A stretch of 64,000 bases of DNA from positions 3,698,501 through 3,762,500 of the forward strand of contig NZ_JBBOYD010000001.1 in assembly GCF_038007965.1 (NCBI RefSeq), written 5' to 3'. This document shows, in pieces, positions 18,145 to 26,824 of this stretch; position 1 is the stretch's first letter; each line of letters starts with the position of its first letter. The translations under genes were made by a program, and so were the position numbers. The notes below the pieces were generated by a model. It was not told the DNA's origin, did no database searches, and saw only the letters and a list, made by a program, of their open reading frames with translations. This DNA comes from Niallia sp. FSL W8-0635 (GTDB lineage: Bacteria > Bacillota > Bacilli > Bacillales > Cytobacillaceae).

Positions 18145-19566
18145 TTAATGAACTAAATATCGTATTGCTGTTTGCAGCTGGATATCATTTTCATCTTTCA
18201 GTTTTTCTTGCCTTACTGATTCCTCCATCTTGGCTGCAGTTTTTTGATCAATAATACCTGTAACCTCTAATGCATTTTTTTCTTGAAATGCCCGAACGGC
18301 TACTTCTGTTTGCGGACTATAATAGCCATCCTGTCTATCAGTTGTAAACCCTAAACTTGTCAGAATTTCTTGTGCATATTGGACTTGATCATCGTTATCC
18401 TCTTGCTTTAATGAATCTGCAATTTGTAACGGATGAGTATGATACAAATTGGTTTGCTTTACTTCAATAGTAGGCTTTATTCCTTGTTTATGAATCCAAT
18501 TTCCATCAGGTGTCAACCATTTGGAAACAGTTAATTTAATTTCACTTCCATCATCCATCATGATTGGCTGTTGGACTGTTCCTTTCCCGAATGAATTCTC
18601 GCCAATTAGTGGATATTCTGCTCCTTCTTTTAATGCAGCAGCTAAAATTTCTGATGCAGAGGCACTTCCATTATCAATTAACACAACTACTGGATATTCT
18701 TTTTTCTTCGATAAATCGGAATAAAACTGTTCACGATCACCATTTCGATTCTCTATTTGAACATAGGGCTTATTGTCTGGTAAAAATTGCTCTACTATCG
18801 CGTTAACGCTAGTAAGTAACCCTCCTGGATTACCACGTACATCTAAGATGAGGCCCGAGATTCCATTTTTCTCTAAACTACTCAACGCTTTATCAAACTC
18901 ACTTGCTGTATCTTTAGAAAAAGACGTAATTTCTATATAACCTATCTTTTCTCCACCATCTTTTTTGATATCCGAATAGACAGTAATTTGAGGAACTTCG
19001 TCTCGAACAATCGTCACTTTTAACGGTTTATCCACCGTTTTTCGTTTAATCTCTAGTTCCACCTTTGTTCCCTTTTCCCCTCTAATCTTACCAATGACAT
19101 CATTTAAATCCTTTCCTTCAACGCTTTCCCCATCCACGGAAATAATTTGATCTTGTGGTTTGATGCCTGCTTTCTCTGCTGGAGAACCTTTAATCGGCGA
19201 AACAATGATCATTTTATCTTCTTCTATACTTATTTCCGCTCCGATTCCTTCAAACGAAGAATCCAATGCCTGTTCAAATTGCTTTGCCGCCTCTTGATCC
19301 ATATAGACAGAATATGGGTCCTCCAATGTAGCCAGCATCCCTCTAATTGCTCCATCTTCTAATTTCTGCTTGTCTACATTTTCCACATAGTTTTGAAGAA
19401 TTAACTGGTAAGCTTTATCTAGTTTATAAAGAGAATTCGTCTCCATTGTATGATCAGTTGATTGCTCCTCCTGTCTTTTTTCTAAAACGGTTATTCCCAT
19501 ATATGTCATTCCTGACCCCGCTAGTAAGGAGCCTGCCATATAAACAGCCAGCCATTTTCGATTCAT
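18145..19566 (-). CDS. ctpB: CtpB, S41 carboxy-terminal processing protease
   Basis: Secreted, membrane-anchored serine protease. Order: N-terminal anchor (WLAVYMAGSLLAGSGMTYMGI), helical N-domain, PDZ (EDKMIIVSPIKGSPAEKAGIK), S41 core with the nucleophile Ser in DNGSASASEI and the Lys in FGKGTVQQP, and a C-terminal peptidoglycan-binding-type domain (LTSLGFTTDRQDGYYSPQTEVAVRAFQEK). In B. subtilis CtpB cleaves SpoIVFA to fire sigma-K during sporulation. The ATG at 19566 has AAGGG nine bases upstream, so the GTG seven codons earlier is less likely. Synteny with ftsEX and minJ supports the name; here it is isolated between terminators. Confidence 0.93.
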   Translation of the reverse strand: MNRKWLAVYMAGSLLAGSGMTYMGITVLEKRQEEQSTDHTMETNSLYKLDKAYQLILQNYVENVDKQKLEDGAIRGMLATLEDPYSVYMDQEAAKQFEQALDSSFEGIGAEISIEEDKMIIVSPIKGSPAEKAGIKPQDQIISVDGESVEGKDLNDVIGKIRGEKGTKVELEIKRKTVDKPLKVTIVRDEVPQITVYSDIKKDGGEKIGYIEITSFSKDTASEFDKALSSLEKNGISGLILDVRGNPGGLLTSVNAIVEQFLPDNKPYVQIENRNGDREQFYSDLSKKKEYPVVVLIDNGSASASEILAAALKEGAEYPLIGENSFGKGTVQQPIMMDDGSEIKLTVSKWLTPDGNWIHKQGIKPTIEVKQTNLYHTHPLQIADSLKQEDNDDQVQYAQEILTSLGFTTDRQDGYYSPQTEVAVRAFQEKNALEVTGIIDQKTAAKMEESVRQEKLKDENDIQLQTAIRYLVH

Positions 19567-19734
19567 TTCAACCGTCCCTTCTTCCACATGCGATTGTATT
19601 AATAGGTACTTTTTCCATGTATATGAGGAATAGGGACAACTTATGATTGAATGAATCCACCTTTTATCTATTGGACACGAACCTAATACAGGTAACTACA
19701 TAGAATATAAAGTATTTTATGGGGAGGGGAAAGA

Positions 19735-20562
19735 ATGTTTTATCATATTAAAGAATTAGCTTACCAAGCAAAACCCGAAAGACCAGATCCAGTATTTGCT
19801 AAAAAAATACAGGAATTAATCGGTGGCCAATTCGGGGAAATGTCCGTAATGAATCAATACTTATTCCAAGCTTGGGGTACTAGAAAACATGATAAATATC
19901 GTGATTTATTATTAGATACTGGAACAGAGGAAATTGGGCATATTGAATTATTGGCAACAATGGTTGCAAGATTACTAGATGACGCACCAGTTACAGAACT
20001 TGAAACAGCAGCAGCTAGCAATCCTGCAATGGCTGCCATTATTGGTGGAATGAACCCACAGCATGCCATTGTCTCAGGACTTGGCGCAATGCCAAAAGAT
20101 AGTATGGGAGTTCCTTGGAATGCAGGATATGTTGCTGCAAGCGGCAATTTACTAGCTGATATGCGTGCAAATTTAAATGCAGAATCACAAGGGCGACTTC
20201 AAGCAGTTCGCTTATATGAACAAACGGATGATAGAGGAATTAAGGATATGCTGTCATTTTTAATTGCCCGTGACACGATGCATCAAAACCAATGGCTTGC
20301 TGCTATTTATGAACTGGAACAACAAGAAGGTGTAGTTGTACCAAGTACGTTCCCTAAGCATTTAGAAAAAACAGATGTATCCTATCTATTCCTTAATCAT
20401 TCGATGGGAGATGAAAGCAGCAAAGGAAGATGGGCATCTGGGCCGAGCATGGACGGCATGGGAACTTTCCAATATGTAAAAGATGTTCCACCATTTGGTC
20501 CAGCTCCAAGATTGAAACCAGCTCCTCCTGCCGTGCATGCTACCCCCCCTAATGTTCAATAA
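19735..20562 (+). CDS. Manganese (non-haem) catalase
   Basis: 275-residue di-manganese catalase converting hydrogen peroxide to water and oxygen. Metal ligands match the family positions: Glu35 (GGQFGEMS), Glu66 and His69 (TEEIGHIE), Glu150 (LNAESQGR) and His183 (RDTMHQNQW). The length agrees with the B. subtilis YdbD/YjqC group. A GGGGAGGGG ribosome site lies just before the ATG. It is a lone gene between ctpB and the metal pump, both on the other strand. Regulation is not apparent. Confidence 0.96.
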   Translation: MFYHIKELAYQAKPERPDPVFAKKIQELIGGQFGEMSVMNQYLFQAWGTRKHDKYRDLLLDTGTEEIGHIELLATMVARLLDDAPVTELETAAASNPAMAAIIGGMNPQHAIVSGLGAMPKDSMGVPWNAGYVAASGNLLADMRANLNAESQGRLQAVRLYEQTDDRGIKDMLSFLIARDTMHQNQWLAAIYELEQQEGVVVPSTFPKHLEKTDVSYLFLNHSMGDESSKGRWASGPSMDGMGTFQYVKDVPPFGPAPRLKPAPPAVHATPPNVQ

Positions 20563-20571
20563 GTGCTTATG

Positions 20572-20604
20572 AAAAAAAACGATGCTTTCGCACCGTTTTT
20601 TTTC
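20572..20604. terminator. Bidirectional terminator between catalase and the P-type ATPase
   Basis: AAAAAACGATGC-TTTC-GCACCGTTTTTT stem with poly-A/poly-T flanks, shared by convergent genes. Confidence 0.88.
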
Positions 20605-22795
20605 ATTCTACCCCTCTTACCTGCAATACTCGCATTGCATTTAAAACAGCAAGTAGAGTAACACCAACATCGGAGAAAACAGCTTCCCACATAGTCGCAA
20701 TCCCAAAGGCTCCTAGCAGTAAAAAGAGTACTTTTATGCCTAAGGCGAAAATAATATTCTGCCACACAATTCGTCTTGTGCGCTTTGCAATAGATAGAGC
20801 CGTTGCTATCTTAGAAGGTTCATCTGTCATAATTACAATATCAGCTGCCTCAATTGCTGCATCTGCACCTAATCCGCCCATGGCCATTCCAACATCCGCT
20901 CTTGCTAAAACAGGCGTATCATTAATCCCATCTCCAACAAAGAGAATTTTTTCTTTTGCCTGTTTTTGTTCATCAAGCTTCTCGATTTCCTCTACTTTAT
21001 GCTGGGGCAATAGTTCTGCATGCACTTCATCTATTTGCAGGAGAGAACCAATCTTATCGCCAACCTTTTTAGCATCACCTGTTAACATTACTGTTTTCTT
21101 AATACCTTGTTCTTTTAAAAGCTGAATCGCTTTCTGTGCATCCTCTTTTATTTGATCAGAAATAACGATAGAACCGATAAACTCTTGATTAACCGCTACA
21201 TAAATAACGGTGCCATTCTCTTCGTTTTGTACGTATTCTATCTGTTCTTTTACCATCAGTTTTTGATTCCCTGCCAACACATTTCTACCATCAAGCTTTA
21301 CACGAATTCCATGACCAGTTATTTCCTGATACTCCATAATACGTTCTTCTACTATTTTCCCAGGAAATGCCTTTCTAATGGAGTCCGCAATAGGATGATT
21401 AGAATGTGCTTCTGCATAAGCAGCATATCCAAGAACTTCCTCTTCTGAAAATCCAGGAACAGCATGGATAGAATCCACTTCAAATACTCCTTTTGTCAAC
21501 GTGCCTGTTTTATCAAAAACAACATATTTAACAGCATTTAAGGCTTCTAAATAATTGCTTCCTTTTACTAATATCCCTTTTTTTGAGGCTGCTCCTATCC
21601 CACCAAAGAAGCCTAAAGGAATGGAAACAACAAGGGCACATGGACAAGAAATAACAAGGAATACAAGGGCACGATATAGCCAATCGGAGAATGTTGCACC
21701 ACTAATTATTAATGGTGGCAAGATAGCTAATAAAGCAGCTGTAATTACTACTACTGGTGTATAGTATCTTGCAAATTTAGTAATAAAATTTTCAGTAGGA
21801 GCTTTTTTGCTACTTGCATTTTGGACAAGCTCTAATATCTTTGTTACCGTTGAATCTCCAAAATCCTTTGTTACTTCTATCGTTAATACACCATGATTAT
21901 TAATAAATCCACTGAGTACTTCATTGCCAATTTCGATGTCACGAGGAATGGATTCTCCTGTTAATGCGGATGTATCAACAGAGGAGCTTCCTTCTATTAC
22001 CCGCCCATCCAGAGGGATTTTTTCTCCAGGTTTGACAAAAATAATATCCCCTATTTCCACTTGCTCAGGACTTATTTTTTTATATTGGCCTCCATCCTTT
22101 ACATTTGCATAGTCAGGGCGAATATCCATTAAACTTGTGATCGACTTTCTCGAACGATTCACTGCTATTCCTTGAAACAGCTCCCCGATTTGATAGAAGA
22201 GCATAACCGCTACTCCTTCAGGATATTCTTGAATCGCAAATGCTCCCAGTGTAGCGATTGCCATAAGAAAATGCTCATCAAATACTTGCCCGCGTAAAAT
22301 ATTTTTTATGGCTCTATATAGAATATCTCCCCCTACAATTAAATAAGCCAAAAAGAAAAGAACAAATTCCATAATCCCAGTCAAAGGAGCTATAAGTCCA
22401 ACAGCTGCTACAATCGTTCCAACTGCTAATCTACCAATTAGTTTCTTTGTATTTTCCGCTCCATGGTCATGAGTATGACTATGTGTTTCATCATCGTGTT
22501 CGTGGTGATGTCCATGTGCATGATGATGGGGAGTGGAGTTTTTCATTCTTTTCCCCTTTTCCACCATTTTCACATGTGGTTCCAGTCTTGTTATGGTTTT
22601 TTCTGCTTTTGCTAAAATATTATCTCGTTCGTTTTCATTTAACTGTAGACTTAACGTTTGTGTTGCAAAATTAACATTACATTCACGAACGCCACTAATG
22701 GAGGCAATTCCATTTTCAATTTTCATTGCGCAATTAGCACAATCCAAGCCTTCTAATGTAAATTCTTTTTTAAGTAACTTTTTCTCTTCCTCCAT
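20603..22795 (-). CDS. cadA: Zinc/cadmium-exporting P1B-type ATPase (CadA/ZntA type)
   Basis: 730-residue membrane pump. An N-terminal HMA domain has CxxC (Cys19, Cys22). A histidine-rich stretch follows (about residues 88-112), then transmembrane helices, the actuator TGES, the metal site SCPCAL, phosphorylation site DKTGTLTKG and hinge GDGINDTPVL. The CPC plus C-terminal DVGVTLLAVLNAMR fits the Zn/Cd/Pb subgroup rather than copper. It lies downstream of an ArsR/CzrA repressor whose sensor site is of the zinc type, with an operator at 22855. An inserted element now separates repressor from pump, so the pump probably relies on its own promoter. Confidence 0.93.
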   Translation of the reverse strand: MEEEKKLLKKEFTLEGLDCANCAMKIENGIASISGVRECNVNFATQTLSLQLNENERDNILAKAEKTITRLEPHVKMVEKGKRMKNSTPHHHAHGHHHEHDDETHSHTHDHGAENTKKLIGRLAVGTIVAAVGLIAPLTGIMEFVLFFLAYLIVGGDILYRAIKNILRGQVFDEHFLMAIATLGAFAIQEYPEGVAVMLFYQIGELFQGIAVNRSRKSITSLMDIRPDYANVKDGGQYKKISPEQVEIGDIIFVKPGEKIPLDGRVIEGSSSVDTSALTGESIPRDIEIGNEVLSGFINNHGVLTIEVTKDFGDSTVTKILELVQNASSKKAPTENFITKFARYYTPVVVITAALLAILPPLIISGATFSDWLYRALVFLVISCPCALVVSIPLGFFGGIGAASKKGILVKGSNYLEALNAVKYVVFDKTGTLTKGVFEVDSIHAVPGFSEEEVLGYAAYAEAHSNHPIADSIRKAFPGKIVEERIMEYQEITGHGIRVKLDGRNVLAGNQKLMVKEQIEYVQNEENGTVIYVAVNQEFIGSIVISDQIKEDAQKAIQLLKEQGIKKTVMLTGDAKKVGDKIGSLLQIDEVHAELLPQHKVEEIEKLDEQKQAKEKILFVGDGINDTPVLARADVGMAMGGLGADAAIEAADIVIMTDEPSKIATALSIAKRTRRIVWQNIIFALGIKVLFLLLGAFGIATMWEAVFSDVGVTLLAVLNAMRVLQVRGVE

Positions 22796-22854
22796 CTAAT
22801 CCCTACTTTCTTATTATTCATCTATTAATCAATGGGTTTACACTCTCATATTCA

Positions 22855-22878
22855 ATATATGAACAAATACTCATATAT
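22855..22878. promoter_or_regulatory. CzrA/CadC-type operator upstream of the ATPase
   Basis: Perfect 8-bp arms ATATATGA and TCATATAT around an 8-base spacer, 60 bases before the ATPase start. This is the usual ArsR-family metal-sensor operator layout. A further ATATGAAC half-site follows at 22886. The rest of the gap up to 22946 shows nothing else. Confidence 0.75.
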
Positions 22879-22946
22879 ACATATTATATGAACAGGATGA
22901 TAAAAGTGTCAATCCATAATCTGTTTTTTCACTAAAAAAAACAGTT

Positions 22947-22955
22947 ATCAAAGGA
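22947..22955. repeat. Target-site duplication, left copy
   Basis: ATCAAAGGA, identical to 26174-26182 and directly bordering the two terminal inverted repeats. Confidence 0.85.
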
Positions 22956-23054
22956 TAACGGGTTCCGTTTTGGGAGAGAAAAATGCTAATAACAATGTAA
23001 ATAACATACTTATTAGTATTGGATTTAACAACTAATTATCAATATAAATGGCAA

Positions 23055-23091
23055 GCAAAAACGCTCAGAATTCTATTCTGAGCGTTTTTTG
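23055..23091. terminator. Terminator downstream of the deaminase gene inside the element
   Basis: CAAAAACGCTCAGAAT pairs with ATTCTGAGCGTTTTTTG. It could stop transcription on both strands near the left end of the element. Confidence 0.85.
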
Positions 23092-23148
23092 ACGTGTAAT
23101 TTACTATCTTTATTCAATTAATGTTACCCGTTACTTTAATATTAAAGA

Positions 23149-23550
23149 TTACTTGTCATAGGCTTTATACCAATGATATGGTTGTATTTCCTTTAATGTT
23201 TTATAATCCAGTTTACCATCTGGGTTAGTAATAGCCGCTTTTACATTTTCTCCCCAGTAAAAAAGTCTTTCTTGACATACGCCACAAGGAGTTAAAACTG
23301 TAAATTCAGCGTTTTCATCTTCTCTTACAACACAAATAGTATGTGTGACCTTTGAATTAAGTTTATGTGCTTCAAGAATTGCACCTGTTTCAATACATAA
23401 TTCAGTTGAAGCATTGATAACGTCTGGCGATACGCTCGTTAAGATTTGACCATCCTCTGTACACATCGCTGCGGCACCACCCCAACCAGAAGGGTATCTT
23501 TTTTTTATCAAATCTATTGCTACTTGATAAAGTTTTTGTTCAATGTTCAT
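23149..23550 (-). CDS. Cytidine/blasticidin-S-deaminase-like protein
   Basis: 133-residue zinc hydrolase of the cytidine deaminase superfamily. ELCIETGAI provides a Cys ligand (52) and the catalytic Glu54; TPCGVCQERL provides PCxxC (Cys89, Cys92). The Cys-x-Glu first motif is used by homotetrameric Cdd and blasticidin-S deaminase. The C-terminal DYKTLKEIQPYHWYKAYDK is not typical of housekeeping Cdd. It sits inside the transposable element downstream of the transposase and so is probably cargo. Possible roles are nucleoside salvage or inactivation of a nucleoside antibiotic; the sequence does not decide. Confidence 0.85.
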   Translation of the reverse strand: MNIEQKLYQVAIDLIKKRYPSGWGGAAAMCTEDGQILTSVSPDVINASTELCIETGAILEAHKLNSKVTHTICVVREDENAEFTVLTPCGVCQERLFYWGENVKAAITNPDGKLDYKTLKEIQPYHWYKAYDK

Positions 23551-23708
23551 TTTCTTATTCTCCTTAATTTTTGATACTTAAACACAATTAAGTTTTTTGC
23601 ACTAAATGCTTCTTAAGTTAAAGAACTATCCTTCACAAACACTATAATAATTTTAACATAAATTTTCCATTTACCTTCAAAAAAATAGGTTCGCTAATTT
23701 ATAGCGAA

Positions 23709-25664
23709 CTATCTCAAATAAATTATATCTTTTAAATCAAATTTTTTATCAGTAATGCCTAATCTTTGTGCAGGGGTCCGCTTTTCGCCATCAAGGTCTT
23801 TAGTAGCTTCACAAAAGTTAAAAAAGGTACGCAGTATGGTCAAAGCATACTGTGCATACTTTGGATTGAAATTTGCGTAGATATAGCTTTTTCCATCACC
23901 TCTTGCCGTCACAAGCGGTCTTTCTAAAATGGACAATCTTCTGCGAATTTGTTGCATAAAATTATTAGTCGCATAGTCACTAACATTTAAAACGATGTTT
24001 GCGATTTCCTCTGGTTCCAAAGAAGATAAATCCGTTTTACAATCAACATAAAAGAACCCTTTATCTCTTGTCGGTATCGGATGTTCGATAGGGGTCTCTG
24101 CCCACTTGTGATAGACTTGAGAACCAATCATCACTTCTTCGTGGAACTGTTTATGGTTAAACTCATCAATTAGATACAAATACGCCAGTTGCCAAATAGA
24201 ACGTGTATCGTGCATCATTGCATTGCCCCACTGCAACAAGTCCGCTCTTCCTTCTTTAAACTCTTGATTACATTGTTTCAATGATTTTTCTCTATCAACC
24301 ATACAAATAAAGTGATGTGCTTCAGTCAAGCGTATTTCTTTTGTAAACACACGAGAAAAAGCGGTCATCAACGAATTATCTTTATCGGTAACAAAACGCC
24401 ATTCTGAAGCCCTTATCATTTGTTTAATTAACCATAGGTGGGCAAAAGTTGTATAGGTGGAATTGACGTGCAACCCATCAATATAATTTTCCCTTCGTTC
24501 AAACTCTTGCAACGCTTGTTTATACTCCCATTCTGTTTGTGTATCATTATTTGATGGTGGCTGTGGATAAAAGGATTGTTTCCTAAATCTTCCGTGTTTT
24601 CGGCTAAACTCATTTAAGTGGTCTTCTTTTAATAAAACAGTGTCAAGTTTGATGTCATTAATATCAATATTCCAATCATAAGCAACATCCGAACGAAATA
24701 CATATTTCGAATGAACATCTGCGGTCACAACAATTTGTGTTGGAAATTGTGAATCTTCGACATCATCAAATCCTTTACCGCCTTGACCTTTCTTTCGGAC
24801 ATTATTAAGATTGTAAGTCATTTTATCCGTATTCAGCCACATCACAGGGAATTCCATTCTTTCGAATGCTGATTTTTCGTGTCGTTCTAAAAACTCCAAA
24901 CAGCGACGATAAACCCACTCTAATTTGTGATAGTAGGTACTGACACCGATGTCCAACTTTTCGCAGGTCCTGGTCACTGGTGTCTTGTTCAATAAATCCA
25001 AAACAAAGGATGGAAGGATGTCATTTCGCTTTTGATGATAAGTAGTTGATTGCTTTCTTGAAGGCATTAGACTTGTTTTCTTTTTACAGGTTTTACATTG
25101 CCACACTTGGGCGTTTGTTTTGCTCTTTCCTTGTTTATAGAATAAATGACTTTCTTCGAATGGCGTGGTTCCTTCCTGAATACATCCTTCTTTGTGAAAC
25201 TGATAATTTGGTTCCACATCCTTGATGGATTCAACTTGTACTAAGCGTTTAATTTCTTCTGCGACAGACCAGTTAGATACAGGGGAGGTGGTACATCCCC
25301 AAGTCATCCCCTTAATAGTCCCGATTGGGTCATCATTACAAATGATAGCCTGATTTTCACCTTTACCTCTTCCGCTAAGTCGATAACGACTCGGATTTCC
25401 CTTTATGCTTGTGAATTTCTCTTGAGAAAGACCGTGCCATTTACAATATGGATTGCCGCAAAAGTTATACTGGATTTTGTGTTCCGTTCCATTCAATAAA
25501 AATAATACTGGACGATACAAAAGTTCATTGTACCTTTTAGAAAATTTGCTTGGGTCTAATAAATCATATTGTTTTACTCGGTCAGCCACTTCTGAGGTGG
25601 TAACTGGTGTTTGAACTTTTACTATTTCTTCATCCTTTTCAGCTAATCGTTTCAGTCGAGCCAA
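23709..25664 (-). CDS. Putative transposase of an unplaced family
   Basis: 651 residues. I do not recognise the family, but the architecture is transposase-like. It has a first zinc-binding cluster (Cys69, Cys74, His77 in NFCGNPYCKWHG), a zinc ribbon near CKTCKKKTS (Cys190, Cys193) and a helix-turn-helix (TPVTRTCEKLDIGVSTYYHKL, about 228-248). A region with possible catalytic acids follows: Asp280 in WLNTDKM, Asp316 in VVTADVHSKYVF, Asp427 and Asp429 in FVTDKDNSLMTAF, with later glutamates. The start is TTG at 25664 with GGAGG inside the end of the preceding 81-codon gene, so the two are coupled. Its position within inverted repeats and a target duplication is the strongest evidence. Confidence 0.7.
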   Translation of the reverse strand: MARLKRLAEKDEEIVKVQTPVTTSEVADRVKQYDLLDPSKFSKRYNELLYRPVLFLLNGTEHKIQYNFCGNPYCKWHGLSQEKFTSIKGNPSRYRLSGRGKGENQAIICNDDPIGTIKGMTWGCTTSPVSNWSVAEEIKRLVQVESIKDVEPNYQFHKEGCIQEGTTPFEESHLFYKQGKSKTNAQVWQCKTCKKKTSLMPSRKQSTTYHQKRNDILPSFVLDLLNKTPVTRTCEKLDIGVSTYYHKLEWVYRRCLEFLERHEKSAFERMEFPVMWLNTDKMTYNLNNVRKKGQGGKGFDDVEDSQFPTQIVVTADVHSKYVFRSDVAYDWNIDINDIKLDTVLLKEDHLNEFSRKHGRFRKQSFYPQPPSNNDTQTEWEYKQALQEFERRENYIDGLHVNSTYTTFAHLWLIKQMIRASEWRFVTDKDNSLMTAFSRVFTKEIRLTEAHHFICMVDREKSLKQCNQEFKEGRADLLQWGNAMMHDTRSIWQLAYLYLIDEFNHKQFHEEVMIGSQVYHKWAETPIEHPIPTRDKGFFYVDCKTDLSSLEPEEIANIVLNVSDYATNNFMQQIRRRLSILERPLVTARGDGKSYIYANFNPKYAQYALTILRTFFNFCEATKDLDGEKRTPAQRLGITDKKFDLKDIIYLR

Positions 25665-25667
25665 CCG

Positions 25668-25913
25668 TTAAACCTCCAATTCTTCTAACCCAAGTTGTTT
25701 AAGCAATCGCTTATTATTTCGCTTTTTCATTACCCAATCAACAAAGTCTTTGTCAGTGAGAATGTTCTTTAAAAACTCATCCACAACCTCGCTTTCGGTA
25801 TATTCGCTATACTCCGTAAACGCAGTAACAATACTCCTTGTTTGTTCTGAAATAACCCAATTAACCCTCTCTGAGTTAAGGTTTTTGGGCTTTATATAAT
25901 TGAATTTCTGCAT
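25668..25913 (-). CDS. Small protein encoded upstream of and coupled to the putative transposase
   Basis: 81 residues, not recognised. Sequence is charged and helical (YTESEVVDEFLKNILTDKDFVDWVMKKRNNKRLLKQLG), with no membrane segment. The stop codon is three bases before the transposase start and its last codons carry the transposase ribosome site. It may be an accessory DNA-binding protein or a regulator of transposition, like the small first ORF of several IS families. Only context supports this. Confidence 0.6.
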   Translation of the reverse strand: MQKFNYIKPKNLNSERVNWVISEQTRSIVTAFTEYSEYTESEVVDEFLKNILTDKDFVDWVMKKRNNKRLLKQLGLEELEV

Positions 25914-26089
25914 TGAATTATCTCATTTCCTTTCAAATAAATATCCAACAGTTTCGTATATGATTTAGCAATCACTTTAGCATAACAATTTTCAATTGGA
26001 CAACAACCATTGTCCAATTGAAAATTAATGTGTTAATAGTATAGTTATTTCCAATATTGATTTGCTCTAAACGTTGATATAACAATAAA

Positions 26090-26126
26090 AAAGGCAGACC
26101 TAATCGCTATGCGAATTGGTCTGCCA
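26090..26126 (-). terminator. Terminator at the right end of the element, facing inward
   Basis: GGCAGACC-TAATCGC and GCGAATT-GGTCTGCC form a 15-bp stem followed on the minus strand by TTTTTTATTG. It would block read-through from arsR into the element. It sits in a 313-base gap (25914-26226) that otherwise holds the right inverted repeat. Confidence 0.8.
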
Positions 26127-26173
26127 ATTGATACTCTAACTATAATGTTTCTCTCCCTTATCGGAACCCGTTA

Positions 26174-26190
26174 ATCAAAGGATAACTGTT
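26174..26190 (-). terminator. Interrupted arsR terminator and right copy of the target duplication
   Basis: ATCAAAGGA (26174-26182) repeats 22947-22955. Joined to the left flank it completes an 11-bp-arm hairpin (AAACAGTTATC/GATAACTGTTT) with a minus-strand run of eight Ts, the natural terminator after arsR. The element split its loop. Confidence 0.7.
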
Positions 26191-26226
26191 TCTTTTTAAT
26201 GCGCTGTTAATACTATTTTTTACCTC

Positions 26227-26571
26227 TTAATGATGTCTTGCATGATCAATCATTTGTTTTAATACGCTCATTACATGTTCGTCATCACAAGAATAAATCA
26301 TTGTTGTTCCTTCTCGCTTATACTTGACTAAACGCAAATTTTTTAAAAATCGAAGTTGATGAGAAACAGTCGATTGAAGCATGTTCAGACTTTCGGCAAT
26401 TTCATTCACGGAATGCTGTTTTCTGGACAATAAATGAAGGATTTTTATCCTTGTTGGGTCAGAAAGTGCTTTAAACGTTTGAGAAACAATAAATAGTGTC
26501 TCTTCATCCAATTCATGCTTGTTTGTATCAAGTGGATCCATTGATTCCTTTTTATCATTCAATTCGCTCAT
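26227..26571 (-). CDS. czrA: ArsR/SmtB-family zinc-sensing repressor (CzrA type)
   Basis: 114-residue winged-helix repressor. The DNA-reading helices are in [25 protein letters not shown] and the wing in [13 protein letters not shown]. The alpha-5 metal site is complete: Asp97 and His99 (DEH), then His110 and His113 (HARH), with the spacing of the CzrA/SmtB zinc and cobalt sensors. There is no CadC-type Cys pair near the N-terminus. It should release the operator upstream of the adjacent P-type ATPase when zinc is high. It formerly ended at a terminator now split by the transposable element. Confidence 0.92.
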   Translation of the reverse strand: MSELNDKKESMDPLDTNKHELDEETLFIVSQTFKALSDPTRIKILHLLSRKQHSVNEIAESLNMLQSTVSHQLRFLKNLRLVKYKREGTTMIYSCDDEHVMSVLKQMIDHARHH

Positions 26572-26824
26572 CTATATTCTTACCCCTTTATTATTACAAG
26601 CCTTTCCAACTATTATAGCATACAAATTATCGCTTTCTGTAGCAACTCGATTCCCCTTAAAATCTCCATTATTCTCACTTAAAGAAATAATGGCGCCCAT
26701 TTTCATAAAATGAACGCCACCAACACGGGTTTAGGAGAAAAAGGGAATTGATAATGAAAGATTTTAAATATCATTTCACGTTTAGTTCTCCTTTTTTCGG
26801 ATAAACTATTACTATCATAATCTA

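Larger units (their letters stand above)
22956..26173. mobile_element. 3.2-kb transposable element with a cytidine-deaminase-like passenger
   Basis: The ends are inverted repeats of 23 bases (22956-22978 and 26151-26173). They share TAACGGGTTCCG, four variable bases and GGGAGAG, and are bordered by the 9-base duplication ATCAAAGGA. Inside are an 81-codon gene, a coupled 651-codon putative transposase and a 133-codon deaminase-like gene, all on the minus strand. Removing the element plus one duplication restores AAACAGTTATC-AAA-GGATAACTGTTT, a terminator-like palindrome downstream of arsR. Nine-base duplications with a zinc-ribbon/HTH transposase recall IS1-type elements, but I do not recognise the family. 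Confidence 0.85.

Noticed and set aside
26700..26820. Possible terminator or operator between the M23 gene and arsR (GGAGAA...TTCTCC)
   Set aside because: The loop is nearly 50 bases and internal pairing is poor; no gene reads into its plus-strand T-run.
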